From positions 62,001-126,000 of the forward strand of contig UBTA01000044.1 of NCBI GenBank assembly GCA_900468065.1: 64,000 nt of DNA. The letters run 5' to 3'. Every line of letters begins with the position of its first letter. The first letter of the stretch is position 1. Below are positions 8,870-18,113 of the stretch, in pieces. The notes beneath the pieces were generated by a model that was not told the DNA's origin, did not search any database, and was given only the letters and a program-made list of their open reading frames with translations. This stretch comes from Hyphomicrobiales bacterium (lineage in GTDB: Bacteria; Pseudomonadota; Alphaproteobacteria; Rhizobiales; Rhizobiaceae). The position numbers and the translations under genes were made by a program.

Positions 8870-9813
8870 GATCGCTTCCCCCGATTTTCAAGGCGATTGA
8901 GCAGCAGACGGAGCCCGAGCACGACGATCAGGATCGCACCCTGCGCGCCAATCTGCCAATCCGGAGAGATGCGCAGGAAGGAGAGAAACGAGCCGGCAAG
9001 CGTCAGTGTCAAGGCGCCAATGACAGCGCCGACGGGCGAGACCCGGCCTCCCGTAAACTCGCCGCCGCCAAGAATGACACCGGCAATCGACAAAAGCGTG
9101 TATCGAAGCGCGATATTGGCGTCGGCAGACGTGGTCAGTCCGACCAGCGAAATGCCGGCGAGAATGGCAAAAAACGCCGCAAGCGCATAGGTCGTGGCCC
9201 GTGCTCCCAGAATTGACCAACCTGCACGCTCCACCGAGCGCGCATTGCCACCAACGCCACGAAGGATAACGCCGAAGGAGGAGCGCATGATGACAAAATG
9301 CGAGACCACGGCGATGATGACACATGCGATGATCGCCATTGGCACGAAAGGTGGCCGGGAGATCATGACCGCACGCACCCACCCCGGCGCTTCTCCGCCC
9401 GGAGCAGGCAGAATGAGGACCGCAAGACCTCCCCAGACGAAGCTCATGCCAAGTGTGACGACAATGGAGGGGAGATTACGGACATGAATCAGCACGCCAA
9501 GTGCTGCATAGGTTGCGATTGCGGCTGCCAGCACGAGAACACCAATCACCGGAGTGGCTTCCAGGAAGGTGGCGGCAACACAAGCCACGAAGCTGACGAA
9601 GGTGCCCATCGATAGATCCAGATCGTTGACCGTCATGATCAGCATCTGAGCGATGGTTGCGAGCGCAATCGGCACGGCCAGATTGAACAAAAGATTCAGT
9701 CCCACATAACTCATGGCGCGGGGCTGCAGGTAGAAGACGGAGATCAGAAGAACGGTCAGCGACAAGGCGGGTATCAAAAGCCGGATGGTGTCGGAGGACA
9801 GGACTTTCTTCAT
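8866..9813 (-). CDS. Sugar ABC transporter permease (RbsC type), copy 1
   Basis: 315 residues of the same permease family as its neighbour, with TIAQMLIMTVNDLDLSMGTFV (the family's GGIDLS-like position) and a C-terminal GGGEFTGGRVSPVGAVIGAL segment. It overlaps the ATPase gene by 4 bases upstream and the second permease by 4 bases downstream. The pair of different permeases with one ATPase and one binding protein is common for pentose, erythritol or sugar-alcohol importers. Confidence 0.93.
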   Translation of the reverse strand: MKKVLSSDTIRLLIPALSLTVLLISVFYLQPRAMSYVGLNLLFNLAVPIALATIAQMLIMTVNDLDLSMGTFVSFVACVAATFLEATPVIGVLVLAAAIATYAALGVLIHVRNLPSIVVTLGMSFVWGGLAVLILPAPGGEAPGWVRAVMISRPPFVPMAIIACVIIAVVSHFVIMRSSFGVILRGVGGNARSVERAGWSILGARATTYALAAFFAILAGISLVGLTTSADANIALRYTLLSIAGVILGGGEFTGGRVSPVGAVIGALTLTLAGSFLSFLRISPDWQIGAQGAILIVVLGLRLLLNRLENRGKRS

Positions 9814-11285
9814 GCTGCGGCACCCATGAAGGAGGCGGCCAGGACATTCTTTTCCGTCACGGCGTCTCCCTTGAGTTCGGCAACGATCACGCCGTTGTTG
9901 AAAACATAGACCCGATCACAAAGGCAGACTTCGTCCATCTCTGTCGAGTACCAGACGAATGTTCGTCCTTTATCGGCCTCGGCCCGCAGAATGGCATAGA
10001 CCTCCTGTTTTGTGCCGATGTCGACGCCGCGCATGGGATCATCCATCAATACAGCGGGTGCCGGCGTGGCAAGAGCACGGGCAAACAATACCTTTTGCTG
10101 GTTGCCACCCGACAAAGACAGAATAGGATTGCCGACATCCTGAGTCCGGATCTCGATGCGCTGTTTCCAAGCCTGCCCGAGATCGGCCTCGGCGTTCTCG
10201 CTGACGAGTCCTCGCCGGCACAGGCCTGCAAGATCTGCGATTGTCAGGTTCTTCAGGATGCTCCAGAGCGGAAAGACGCCGTTCAGCGCGCGATCTCCGG
10301 CGACGAAGGCAACCTCAGCATCACGCCTGCGCAACCAGCTGCCGGTGCGCGCCAGATAGAGATCGATGAGCGTATCTGTCTGGCCGTGCCCGCCGAGGCC
10401 GGCAAGACCGATGATTTCCCCGGGAAAGGCCGCGAAGGGAAGGCCCTTACCGCGACGCGAAGGCTGCGCCAGGAGCGGCGTGAGGCCTGCAGTGTCCGTA
10501 ATCCGCTTCTCTTGATCGCGCCGCTTGACCACGCTTCCCATGGCCGCGACCAGGCTGTGCTCGTCGAACTCGTCGGCAGGTCGCTCGCTCACCACCTTGC
10601 CGTCCTTCATCACGACGATGCGGTCGGAGGTCGACAGTATTTCGCTCAGAATATGGGAGATGAAGATGACCGATCCGCCGGCCTCGACAAAACTGCGGAC
10701 ATAGTCCAGCAACTGCGTCGCAAGGGTCGCATCGAGCGACGACGTGGGTTCATCGAGAATGACGAGTTTCACCGGTTGTGCGACCTGTGAGAAAGCCGTG
10801 GCTATCTCCACCATCTGGCGCTGTGCGATTGAAAGATCGCTGACGACGCCGGTGGGGTCGATCCCGTGGCCGGGGAAGATCTCATCGAGTTTGCCGCCGA
10901 TGATACACGTCGCCCGACGCCTCCAGCCCCAGCCTGTGAGCGTGCGATGCATGACGCGGGTGTTCTCGATCACGGTAAGGTTCGGACACAGCGATAATTC
11001 CTGGAAGACGCAACGGACGCCATTGGCGCGGGCAGCGGCAATGCCGTAACGGTGCATCGGCTCCCCTGCGCATGCGATGGTGCCCTGGTGGGGCGACAAC
11101 CCGCCATTGATGACGTTAACGATGGTCGATTTGCCCGCACCGTTGTGTCCGACGAGGCCAACGCATTCGCCGGGCAGAATTCTCAGGGTCACGCCATCGA
11201 GCGCCTTGACCGCGCCAAAGCTGACTTTGGCATCCGCAACCTCGATGACCGCGTGCCGCAACGGTATTGCCGTCATGCTCTGCAT
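9810..11285 (-). CDS. Sugar ABC transporter ATPase, double-domain (RbsA type)
   Basis: 491 residues with two fused nucleotide-binding domains. The first has Walker A GHNGAGKST near residue 50 and Walker B LVILDEPTS, but its signature is the weak LSIAQ. The second has a degenerate P-loop (GLGGHGQTDT), as usual for RbsA-like proteins, and an intact LSGGNQQKVLFARAL signature. It is slightly shorter than RbsA. It is the second gene of the minus-strand operon binding protein, ATPase, permease, permease, lactonase. Confidence 0.93.
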   Translation of the reverse strand: MQSMTAIPLRHAVIEVADAKVSFGAVKALDGVTLRILPGECVGLVGHNGAGKSTIVNVINGGLSPHQGTIACAGEPMHRYGIAAARANGVRCVFQELSLCPNLTVIENTRVMHRTLTGWGWRRRATCIIGGKLDEIFPGHGIDPTGVVSDLSIAQRQMVEIATAFSQVAQPVKLVILDEPTSSLDATLATQLLDYVRSFVEAGGSVIFISHILSEILSTSDRIVVMKDGKVVSERPADEFDEHSLVAAMGSVVKRRDQEKRITDTAGLTPLLAQPSRRGKGLPFAAFPGEIIGLAGLGGHGQTDTLIDLYLARTGSWLRRRDAEVAFVAGDRALNGVFPLWSILKNLTIADLAGLCRRGLVSENAEADLGQAWKQRIEIRTQDVGNPILSLSGGNQQKVLFARALATPAPAVLMDDPMRGVDIGTKQEVYAILRAEADKGRTFVWYSTEMDEVCLCDRVYVFNNGVIVAELKGDAVTEKNVLAASFMGAAA

Positions 11286-11351
11286 TCCCGGAAAAAGAGA
11301 CGGTTCTGGCCGGTCCGGAGACCAGACAGAACCGAAAGTGGGGAGGATATA

Positions 11352-12368
11352 TTATTTTGCTTCCGCTATGACCTTTTGTGCATCGGCCTGCGAATATTCG
11401 ACATTGGCGACGCCACCTTCTTGGGTGCTCGCCAGATTGGTTTCCAGCGTGTCCTGGCTGATGCTGAGGAAGGGAACAACCAGATCCTTCTTCACTTCCT
11501 TGCCGTCGAGAATCTGCTGGGCAACCCAGAAGGCGAGTGTTGAGACGCCCGGTGCGATCGAAACAGACATGGTTTCATAGCCATTGGCATCCTTTTGTTC
11601 CTTCCACCACTTCAACTCGTCCTGCCGGTTGCCCATGATGATGGTCGGTATCGGCCGCTTGGCGGCTGCGAAGGCTTCCGCCGCGCCGTAGCCGTCACCG
11701 CCTTGGGTGACGACCGCCGCAACCTCGGGAAGGCTCGGGAGGATGCCGGCCACGGCCTTTTGGGCCACGTCCTGCGCCCAGTCGCCATGGACAGAGCCAA
11801 CGATCTTGAATTGCGGGAACTGGGTCACACCAGCGTGGATGCCGGCCGAGATCTCGTCATCCACGAAGACGCCAGCGAGGCCGCGAATTTCAAGCAGATT
11901 GCCACCGGCCGGGATTTTCTTCGACAGGTATTCAACCTGGCTGCGGCCCATTTCCTTGAAGTCGACGGCGATGCGCCAAGCGCACGGTTCGGTCACGATG
12001 CCATCGAATGACACGACGGTGATGCCGGCATCGCACGCTTCCTTAACGGCGCCATTGAGCGCGGTTGGAGAAGCCGCGTTGATGACGATCGCGTCATAGC
12101 CCTGCAGGATCATGTTCTGGATCTGAGCGGCCTGTTCGGTCGCCTGATTTTCAGCCGTGGTGAAAGGATCAGCCGCAGCAACGACTCCTGCCTTCACGGC
12201 TTCGCCGGTTACCTTTTCCCAGCTTGTCAGCATCGCCTGCCGCCAGGAATTGCCGGCGTAGTTGTTGGACAGCGCGATCTTCTTGGTCGCTGTGTCGGCC
12301 ATCGCCTGCATCGGCATCGCGGCGCACGTCAGTGCGGCCGATGCCAAAAGCATCTTTTTGAAATTCAT
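11352..12368 (-). CDS. Sugar ABC transporter substrate-binding protein
   Basis: 338 residues from the ATG at 12368, which is preceded by an AGGGAGAGAGAG purine tract; the open frame runs further upstream but that part is antisense to the divergent promoter region. It has a signal peptide (MNFKKMLLASAALTCAAMPMQAMA) and the periplasmic-binding-protein fold of the ribose/galactose class, with QNMILQGYDAIVINAASPTAL and IVTQGGDGYGAAEAF as landmarks. First gene of the ABC operon. Its ligand is unknown; it is divergent from a two-component system that may control it. Confidence 0.92.
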   Translation of the reverse strand: MNFKKMLLASAALTCAAMPMQAMADTATKKIALSNNYAGNSWRQAMLTSWEKVTGEAVKAGVVAAADPFTTAENQATEQAAQIQNMILQGYDAIVINAASPTALNGAVKEACDAGITVVSFDGIVTEPCAWRIAVDFKEMGRSQVEYLSKKIPAGGNLLEIRGLAGVFVDDEISAGIHAGVTQFPQFKIVGSVHGDWAQDVAQKAVAGILPSLPEVAAVVTQGGDGYGAAEAFAAAKRPIPTIIMGNRQDELKWWKEQKDANGYETMSVSIAPGVSTLAFWVAQQILDGKEVKKDLVVPFLSISQDTLETNLASTQEGGVANVEYSQADAQKVIAEAK

Positions 12369-12660
12369 TTCTCTCTCTCTCCCTGTTGATCCGGCTTTCA
12401 TAGAGCGGGATCGTTTCATCCTCGCCGAAGCGGTGACGCGCTTTAGTGAAATACCGAGCTTCCTCCTCTCAGCAAGGAAAGGATCGTACAGAACGCGCAG
12501 ATTGTATAGGAAGTTTGAGGCAGCGCGTTTGCGGAATCTGCTGTAGATGATGCGGGAACCTGCAAGACGCGCGGTGCCTGGCAGGCGCTTACTGGCGACA
12601 AGAAATAACCCGGACTTTGGCGTCGAGGCGGAACGAAAGCGGCGGGGAGGAGAGATAAGC
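12369..12660. promoter_or_regulatory. Divergent promoter region between ABC operon and two-component genes
   Basis: 292 bases between two divergent starts. It must carry the promoters of both units. I see a GGGGAGGAGAG ribosome site for the kinase at its right end and a purine-rich ribosome site for the binding protein at its left end, but no convincing palindrome or -35/-10 pair. Confidence 0.5.
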
Positions 12661-13911
12661 ATGCTCAAGATGGCGCCATCGGTGCTTCTCGAACATTATC
12701 TGGCAATATCGCGCCTGCTTGCCGGGCAGCTTGAATTCCGCTCCGCCATACGCGCGGTGGCGGCGCAGATCTCCCATATCATCCCGCATGATCATCTAGA
12801 CGTGTGCATCGTCATGCATGGCGGCAAATACCACACGGCCTATGAGACCGGACTTGAAACGGCATGGGGCAACCACCCGCCGGCGCTTGTGTCCGGTAGC
12901 CCGATCCGTGCCCTTCTTTGGGGCGAGGTTTCGTACTTTCTGACGGATGACGCCGGGATAGATCCGCGGTTCAATTTTGAAAATGCTTTCACCCGGCCGA
13001 TTTTCGACCAGGCTCTGCGCAGCCGAATCCATGTTCCGCTCAAGGTTGAAGGGGATGTAATCGGCGCACTGAGCTGTTCGTCGCATCAAGTGGGGCTTTA
13101 TACGATGGAAGACATCGTCAACGCCCGCTCTCTGGCGGATCTGCTTTCACCCTATTTCTTCGCGCTGCGGGCAGCCGAGCAAGCCCAGCAATCGGCGATC
13201 GTCGAGGCAGAGGCTCGGGCACGCGAGGAAGGATTGCGGCTTGGTGCACTAAATCTGACGGAAGCTCTAGAGCGTGAGCGCCAACGTATCGGCATGGATC
13301 TGCACGACCAGACGCTGGCCGACTTGACCCGCCTGTCTCGACGGCTCGAGCGCCTCACCTATGAACCGGATGTCGCCGGTGAAGCATTGGAGCCGCTGGT
13401 TCGCAGCCTGCAGCACTGCATGCAAGATCTCCGGCAGATCATCGAGGAAGCCAAGCCTTCCGTCCTGCAACTCTTTGGCTTCGTCCAGGCAGTGGAAAAC
13501 CATCTGGATCGATCGGTGCGCGATAGTGGGCTCTCGATCGACAGCGAGTTGATCGACGAGACGGAGTGTGGCGTTGATAGCCTGGATCCGACGGTCTGCG
13601 TTGCACTGTTTCGTATCACCCAGGAGGCAATCAACAATGCAGTGCGCCATGCCCAGGCGAACCGCATTGTGGTGCGGCTGGGCGAGCAAACCGATGGCTT
13701 CTCCGTTGAAGTCTGTGACGACGGTGTTGGCATTGCCAAGCAGCGCCGACGCAACGGCGGCGGAATCGACAATATGAAAACGCGGGCGAGGCTAATTTCC
13801 GCCAAATTCTCCATCAGCGCCGGTCGAAACAATCTCGGGACCGCGATCAGTGTTCACCTGCCACTAGCGGCACAGACACCGCACCAACCGAATCCGAGGA
13901 ACGACCAATGA
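12661..13911 (+). CDS. Soluble GAF-domain histidine kinase (HisKA_3/NarX-like class)
   Basis: 416 residues from the ATG at 12661, chosen because GGGGAGGAGAG lies just upstream; a longer frame opens at 12547 without such a site. Residues about 15-165 look like a GAF sensory domain, followed by a coiled segment at 168-210. The HisKA_3 phosphoacceptor is H215 (in MDLHDQTLADL), and an HATPase domain follows (EAINNAVRHAQANRIVV, then DDGVGIA). No membrane segment is present, so it senses a cytoplasmic signal. Its end overlaps the response-regulator gene by 4 bases. Confidence 0.9.
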   Translation: MLKMAPSVLLEHYLAISRLLAGQLEFRSAIRAVAAQISHIIPHDHLDVCIVMHGGKYHTAYETGLETAWGNHPPALVSGSPIRALLWGEVSYFLTDDAGIDPRFNFENAFTRPIFDQALRSRIHVPLKVEGDVIGALSCSSHQVGLYTMEDIVNARSLADLLSPYFFALRAAEQAQQSAIVEAEARAREEGLRLGALNLTEALERERQRIGMDLHDQTLADLTRLSRRLERLTYEPDVAGEALEPLVRSLQHCMQDLRQIIEEAKPSVLQLFGFVQAVENHLDRSVRDSGLSIDSELIDETECGVDSLDPTVCVALFRITQEAINNAVRHAQANRIVVRLGEQTDGFSVEVCDDGVGIAKQRRRNGGGIDNMKTRARLISAKFSISAGRNNLGTAISVHLPLAAQTPHQPNPRNDQ

Positions 13912-14630
13912 AGGTTCTAATCGTCGAAGACGACCCCTTGCACCGATCCTACCTGCACGAAGCAGTCAGCGCGGCGCTGCCGGAATGCGAAACGGTGATC
14001 GAGGCTGAAAGCGGCACCATGGGAGAAAAGCTCGCCCGCGACCACCGCTCTGCCCATGTCGTCATGGACCTGCAAATGAACAATCGAAACGGAATTGAGG
14101 CCGCCCGTACGATTTGGAAAGAGCGGCCGGATACCCGTATCCTCTTTTGGTCCAACTATTCCGATGAGGCCTATGTGCGAGGGGTCTCACGGATCGTTCC
14201 GGACGGTGCGGCTTATGGATACGTGCTCAAGTCCGCTTCCGACGAGCGGTTGAAATTGGCTTTGCGCAGTATTTTCGTCGAGGCGCAATGCGTCATCGAT
14301 CGGGAAGTGCGCGGGATGCAACAAAAGAGCCTCGGCCAGACGAGAGGTTTCAGTGACTCGGAATATGAAATTCTAATTGATATCGCCTTGGGTCTGACGG
14401 ATCGGGCTATTGCGAGAAGGCGCGGCCTCTCCCTTCGCAGCGTCCAGAATAGACTGCAGCAACTCTACGAAAAACTCGATGTTTATCAAACCGCATCAGA
14501 CGATCACGAAGACAGTCGCTTCAATCTTCGAGCAAGGGCGGTGACCGTAGCTATGCTGCGCAAGCTCCTTAACTACAGCGCCCTGGAACGAGCCGAAAGC
14601 GAGCTGGCTGAATGGCTTAAACAAGTTTGA
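13908..14630 (+). CDS. NarL/LuxR-type response regulator
   Basis: 240 residues. The receiver domain has the acidic pocket EDD at 7-9, phosphoacceptor D54 in VVMDLQM and the switch Lys in YVLKSAS. A C-terminal LuxR-type helix-turn-helix spans about 140-195 (ALGLTDRAIARRRGLSLRSVQNRL), followed by an unusual 45-residue tail. It overlaps the kinase gene, so the two form a pair. Divergence from the sugar ABC operon makes that operon the first candidate target (inference). Confidence 0.9.
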   Translation: MKVLIVEDDPLHRSYLHEAVSAALPECETVIEAESGTMGEKLARDHRSAHVVMDLQMNNRNGIEAARTIWKERPDTRILFWSNYSDEAYVRGVSRIVPDGAAYGYVLKSASDERLKLALRSIFVEAQCVIDREVRGMQQKSLGQTRGFSDSEYEILIDIALGLTDRAIARRRGLSLRSVQNRLQQLYEKLDVYQTASDDHEDSRFNLRARAVTVAMLRKLLNYSALERAESELAEWLKQV

Positions 14631-14866
14631 ACTGATTCCAGCATTTTCTTAAAAGTGTGGATGTCGCCTAAGCCGTTGACAATAACCATCACACTGTCGA
14701 TCGCGCGCTTGTCCCATTTCCGCGCGGGCAGTGCGGCCTGCATCTTGTGAGCAGACACCCACAAGCCGAAGGTCGACCCGCCGATATCGAAATACTCCGC
14801 CGCTTTCTTTCGGCCGATGAGGCGAGGGGAGTTATCGCAATGCCGTGAGGGAGATGCTAGTGAACT
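14573..14866 (-). pseudogene. Excisionase/AlpA-like helix-turn-helix remnant
   Basis: The minus-strand frame contains a segment of the form PRLIGRKKAAEYFDI, then STFGLWVSAHKM, then ARKWDKRAID, which resembles the small phage-type DNA-binding proteins that accompany rhizobial integrases. No ATG or GTG lies before the homologous part, and the C-terminus drifts into unrelated sequence that overlaps the response-regulator gene. I read it as a decayed fragment. The identification rests on remembered family patterns and is tentative. Confidence 0.35.
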
Positions 14867-15066
14867 TCAGTTCCAAAGAGCGCGGTTCCGGCACTGAAGC
14901 TGGGCGAGTGAGTGGATGAGATGGTATGTCCAGAAGGCATTGTACGCTACTGGATGACGGAAAGCGTGTTGCACACTTCAATTTGCTGGGTTTGTTGCTT
15001 TTCATCGAACGTCGATCTGCAACACGATCTCATCATGTTGCACATCGAATAGAGGACGCTGTTGCT
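14867..15066. other. Gene-free stretch
   Basis: Together with the remnant before it this makes a gap of about 440 bases between the response regulator and the convergent reductase gene. I see no terminator-like hairpin or convincing coding frame in this part. Confidence 0.4.
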
Positions 15067-15813
15067 TTATTGAAGCGGTGCGAACGAACGGTTCATCGCC
15101 ACTCGGTCCTCGTGGGTCGCGTTCGGTCCTAGCGTTGCCATCTTGCTCTTGAACACGGGCCATCTCGTGGGTGCTTCACCCTCGACTGCAGCATCAAGCG
15201 CTTTGCGCATGGTGGGGGCGTCGAAGTCGCAGCAATATCCGGGTGTCAGCGGCTGCTGCCTCCAGGATTCGGCGAGCGATCCACCGTCGACTGAATCGAA
15301 CCCGACCTCATTCACGATAGCCATGGCGACCTTCTTCGCGGTGGCGTCGTCTCCCGCGACCGCCACGGCCAAACGACCCGGTGTATCTTCGGGCTGACCC
15401 AAGTGCGCCAGAGAATACGCGAGGATGTTGTTAAAGGCCTTGATGATGGGGCGGCCGATCTTTCTGGAGACCCAAACGCTCTCGACCTCGCCTGCGTCGA
15501 GGTCGGCGATCTGCGGGTCGCGTAGGCCCGGATAGTAGTTGCTGGTATCGATGACAGGGACGTTGGCAGGCAGGTCCGCGAAGAGGCCCTTTGGCAGGCT
15601 TTCGATGGCGAGAAGCGGAATGGAAAGGATGACTGCGTCCGCGCCGGAGATCGCGCCCTTCGCGTCCGTCGCAGTGGCTCCGATTTCGTCGGCGAACGGC
15701 CTGACGGCGTCGGCTCCCTTCGAGTTCGCCACTCTGACCTCGTGACCCGCCGATGCGAGCTTGCGGGCGAGAGTGCCGCCGATGTAGCCAACTCCGATGA
15801 TGCCGATTTTCAT
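15067..15813 (-). CDS. NADPH-binding reductase of the F420-oxidoreductase/NAD_binding_2 type
   Basis: 248 residues. The N-terminal Rossmann motif GVGYIGGTLARKL (residues 7-19) is followed by the short-chain F420-dependent NADP-reductase-like core (VILSIPLLAIESLPKGLF, then NVPVIDTSNYYPG). Proteins of this family in bacteria without F420 are NADPH-dependent oxidoreductases of unknown substrate. It is divergent from an HxlR regulator 94 bases away, the classical arrangement for redox- or aldehyde-responsive control. Confidence 0.85.
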   Translation of the reverse strand: MKIGIIGVGYIGGTLARKLASAGHEVRVANSKGADAVRPFADEIGATATDAKGAISGADAVILSIPLLAIESLPKGLFADLPANVPVIDTSNYYPGLRDPQIADLDAGEVESVWVSRKIGRPIIKAFNNILAYSLAHLGQPEDTPGRLAVAVAGDDATAKKVAMAIVNEVGFDSVDGGSLAESWRQQPLTPGYCCDFDAPTMRKALDAAVEGEAPTRWPVFKSKMATLGPNATHEDRVAMNRSFAPLQ

Positions 15814-15881
15814 GTTTATGCTCCTGTTATGCTGCCTATCAAGATAATGGATACTGCGACTTCAACAAGAACCGACATATA

Positions 15882-15896
15882 GGTGGGTTACCCACC
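15882..15896. promoter_or_regulatory. 15-bp palindrome, probable HxlR operator
   Basis: Perfect seven-base arms GGTGGGT and ACCCACC around a single T lie between the divergent reductase and HxlR genes, 11 bases before the HxlR ATG. The position suggests the site where the regulator controls both genes. Confidence 0.55.
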
Positions 15897-15907
15897 AAAA
15901 GGTAAGT

Positions 15908-16285
15908 ATGGCGCAGGAACGAGAGTGGAGATGCGGAGACCCGCAGCAGCAGCGCAAGTGGGCGGATGCAACGACGGACGCCCTGCGGGTCCTCGAAGGC
16001 AAATGGAAGATCGTCATCATCTGCCAACTGTTCGGAGCCAAGGAAGCCCTTCGGTTTTCGGAACTCGAACGGCGGTGCGAAGGGGTGAACCAGAAGATGC
16101 TCATCCAGCAGCTCAAGGAGCTGGAGAAAGACGGGATCGTGACACGTACCGTCTATCCCCAAGTGCCGCCGAAGGTAGAGTATGCACTGACGGAGATGGG
16201 CAAAGCCTTGGGGCCGTCCATGGCGGAACTCATCGACTGGGCATTCATGCGCAGGGAGCGAATGTTGGACGCACTCACCCCCTGA
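15908..16285 (+). CDS. HxlR-family transcriptional regulator
   Basis: 125 residues with the HxlR winged helix: LEGKWKIVIICQLFGAKEAL, then RFSELERR and GVNQKMLIQQLKELEKDGIV. HxlR proteins are dimeric regulators that often respond to electrophiles or redox state through a Cys; here C16, C39 and C60 are the candidate residues. It is divergent from the reductase gene, which is the probable target. GGT in AAAAGGTAAGT serves as a weak ribosome site. Confidence 0.92.
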   Translation: MAQEREWRCGDPQQQRKWADATTDALRVLEGKWKIVIICQLFGAKEALRFSELERRCEGVNQKMLIQQLKELEKDGIVTRTVYPQVPPKVEYALTEMGKALGPSMAELIDWAFMRRERMLDALTP

Positions 16286-16298
16286 GCCGTCGCTGGTT

Positions 16299-16541
16299 CT
16301 AAACGAATTGGAGGGTTGTATTCCGTTGAAGGCTCGCTGGAGCGGCCTCGATTATTTCGTTGATGAGATCGTTGTCGCCGATGAGAACGACCGTCTCGAT
16401 GCCGGGAGTTATCGCTGTATAGAGCATGGTCCGGTCCAGCAGCTTCGACCGGACGACAGGGATGCTTGAATGAGGAATTCCACAGAAACGCAACAGCGGT
16501 TTAGGAACGATGTAGACGCGAACCCTAAGTTGCCTCAACAC
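16299..16541 (-). pseudogene. C-terminal fragment of a RecD/TraA-like helicase
   Basis: 80 residues whose last 50 match the C-terminal helicase motif region of RecD/UvrD_C_2 proteins (SKLLDRTMLYTAITPG, then VVLIGDNDLI). The Walker and upstream motifs are absent, the first residues look unrelated, and the conserved Arg of the YTAITR motif is replaced by Pro. It is a broken end of a helicase gene, probably from a mobile element. Confidence 0.6.
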
Positions 16542-16634
16542 AGCTGCAAGTAATTGAATTCATTAGGGCCTAAAATTTAACGAGAACCCGTCCTTTCCCA
16601 GATCGAACCCTGGAATTTCCCAGATCGCAAGGCC

Positions 16635-16660
16635 AAAAAAAACCGGGCTGGGCCCGGTTT
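16635..16660 (-). terminator. Intrinsic terminator of the tniQ-like gene
   Basis: The arms AAACCGGGC and GCCCGGTTT (9 bp, 3-base loop) are followed on the minus strand by a run of eight T. It begins 1 base after the stop of the truncated TniQ-like gene, so the 3' end of that gene is intact even though its 5' end is lost. Confidence 0.85.
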
Positions 16661-16661
16661 G

Positions 16662-17850
16662 TCATTTTTGGGAGTTGATGAACATTTTTACATCGTCGCG
16701 GAGGTAGAAATTCTGCCCTACTCTCCATTTAGGAATTTGCGGCTTTAAGCCGAATGTGAGTGACTCACTCGTCACCCGACTACCCAGCTTTTTCATGAAT
16801 CCGGGAAGCTCCCGCTCGGGCAAGTATCGATCTGAAAATCGGTGTAATTCGAGTGTCGCGTACCGAGCAACGGCGAATGGTTGGCTTGGGAATACCTCTT
16901 TAAGAAACCCTTCATGTGCAAGCGCCGAAACCGTATGTTCGCCAACCCGGAGTTTGACCGAAGCATCGCGGGCGGAAACATTACCGGAAGGGGCGGTCGG
17001 GTGTCCCACGAAGTGTGCTTGGAACGCCGCGACATAACCCGGATCATCGCTGCCCCCTATGCGACCGTCCCGCACCATGTCGATGACGTGCTCCATGAGA
17101 CGGACCTCGAATACCTCTTGCTCGTTTTCAATGTTGGATCTTGCCATTGTGTTCCATGGGCTCAGCTTGCCGAGTTCCTCAAGCACTCTTCGGACAGAGC
17201 TGGCGTGCACGCCGTATTCGCGTGATGCCGAACATACGGAGTGATACTGGCGCTCGATGACGGCACCAAGGAATTTGTCGCCGGGTCCCAACGCGAGATG
17301 TTTTACCCCGACATTATGCATGATCGACAGGAGTTCGGTGTATCCAGGATAGTTGGCGAACAGCAAAGCTTCAGCTGCAAAGCTTCCAAAGATGGTGGTC
17401 GGGCAGTGCCGCCGTCTCGAGCGAAAGTTCTTTGACGCCTGGTTGGCTAGAGCCGTTTCGAACTCTTGGACGCCCCCCTGCAGCAGCTCGAAACCTGCGC
17501 TCGCGGCGGAACCTAGCTCTCTATCCGATGCGGCCGACCAGTCTCGGTTGGGGTCTTGAATGTCGGCTCCGACAAACTCGCATAAGTGGGCAGCCGCCTG
17601 TAGAGGAAAGTCATCCAGCCAGCTTGGTTCCGTTGGCAGGCTCCATTCGAGACGTTCACGGGTATACCGCTCAAAGTTAGTTTCATCCCTGCTGAACACC
17701 CGCGAACAAAGACCTTCGATACCGCCAGGCTCTCGGCGCAATCTTAACGCAAAATCCGGGCCTAGATGCCACTCGACACGCGGCAGCTCCACCAACTCGA
17801 TGTGATGGATCGGGCAGGCCCTAAGAAACTTGGTCCGAATTTCGGTGGGG
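16662..17850 (-). pseudogene. TniQ-family transposition protein, 5' truncated
   Basis: The C-terminal roughly 390 residues resemble rhizobial TniQ proteins: a zinc-ligand segment RACPIHHIEL at the left end of the match, then a region containing RRRHCPTTIFGSFAAEALLF and a helix-turn-helix-like EYGVHASSVRRVLEEL. The N-terminal zinc-binding part is missing. The open frame continues to 18131, but that part is antisense to a substrate-binding-protein fragment and is not homologous. TniQ proteins help select target sites in Tn7/Tn5053-like transposons, so this marks a former transposon end. No transposase or ATPase partner is visible. Confidence 0.6.
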
Positions 17851-18113
17851 CGACGGTACGGACTATAACGAGGCCGGGCTATTCCAAGGAATGCCCGAAC
17901 GTCGCTAGGCTCCTGGAGAACCTCAAATACGATATCGACTACGAGAACTTCGGCATGAACGCGATCATGACTGATGGCAAAGAGCCTAACGCTGCCGCGA
18001 AGGCTCTGATTTCCAAGCGGCCCGACCTGTTGAAACAATGGCTTGAGGGGGTCACAACCCGAGACGGTGGTAGCGGATACGAGGCTGCCCGATACGCCAT
18101 TCTGGCCCAATAA
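17840..18113 (+). pseudogene. 3' fragment of a glycine betaine/choline-type ABC binding protein gene
   Basis: About 90 residues with the C-terminal pattern of the OpuAC/ProX/ChoX domain: GGATVRTITRPGYSKECPN, then DYENFGMNAIMTDG and a final QWLEGVTTRDGG. There is no signal peptide or N-terminal lobe; the frame enters directly from sequence antisense to the TniQ-like gene. The two truncated genes meet between about 17830 and 17860, which defines a recombination or insertion joint. Confidence 0.6.

Noticed and set aside
7868-9190. A 440-codon open frame on the plus strand opposite the lactonase and permease genes
   Set aside because: It is antisense to well supported ABC permeases, has a highly charged composition without a family pattern, and reflects GC-rich codon use of the real genes.
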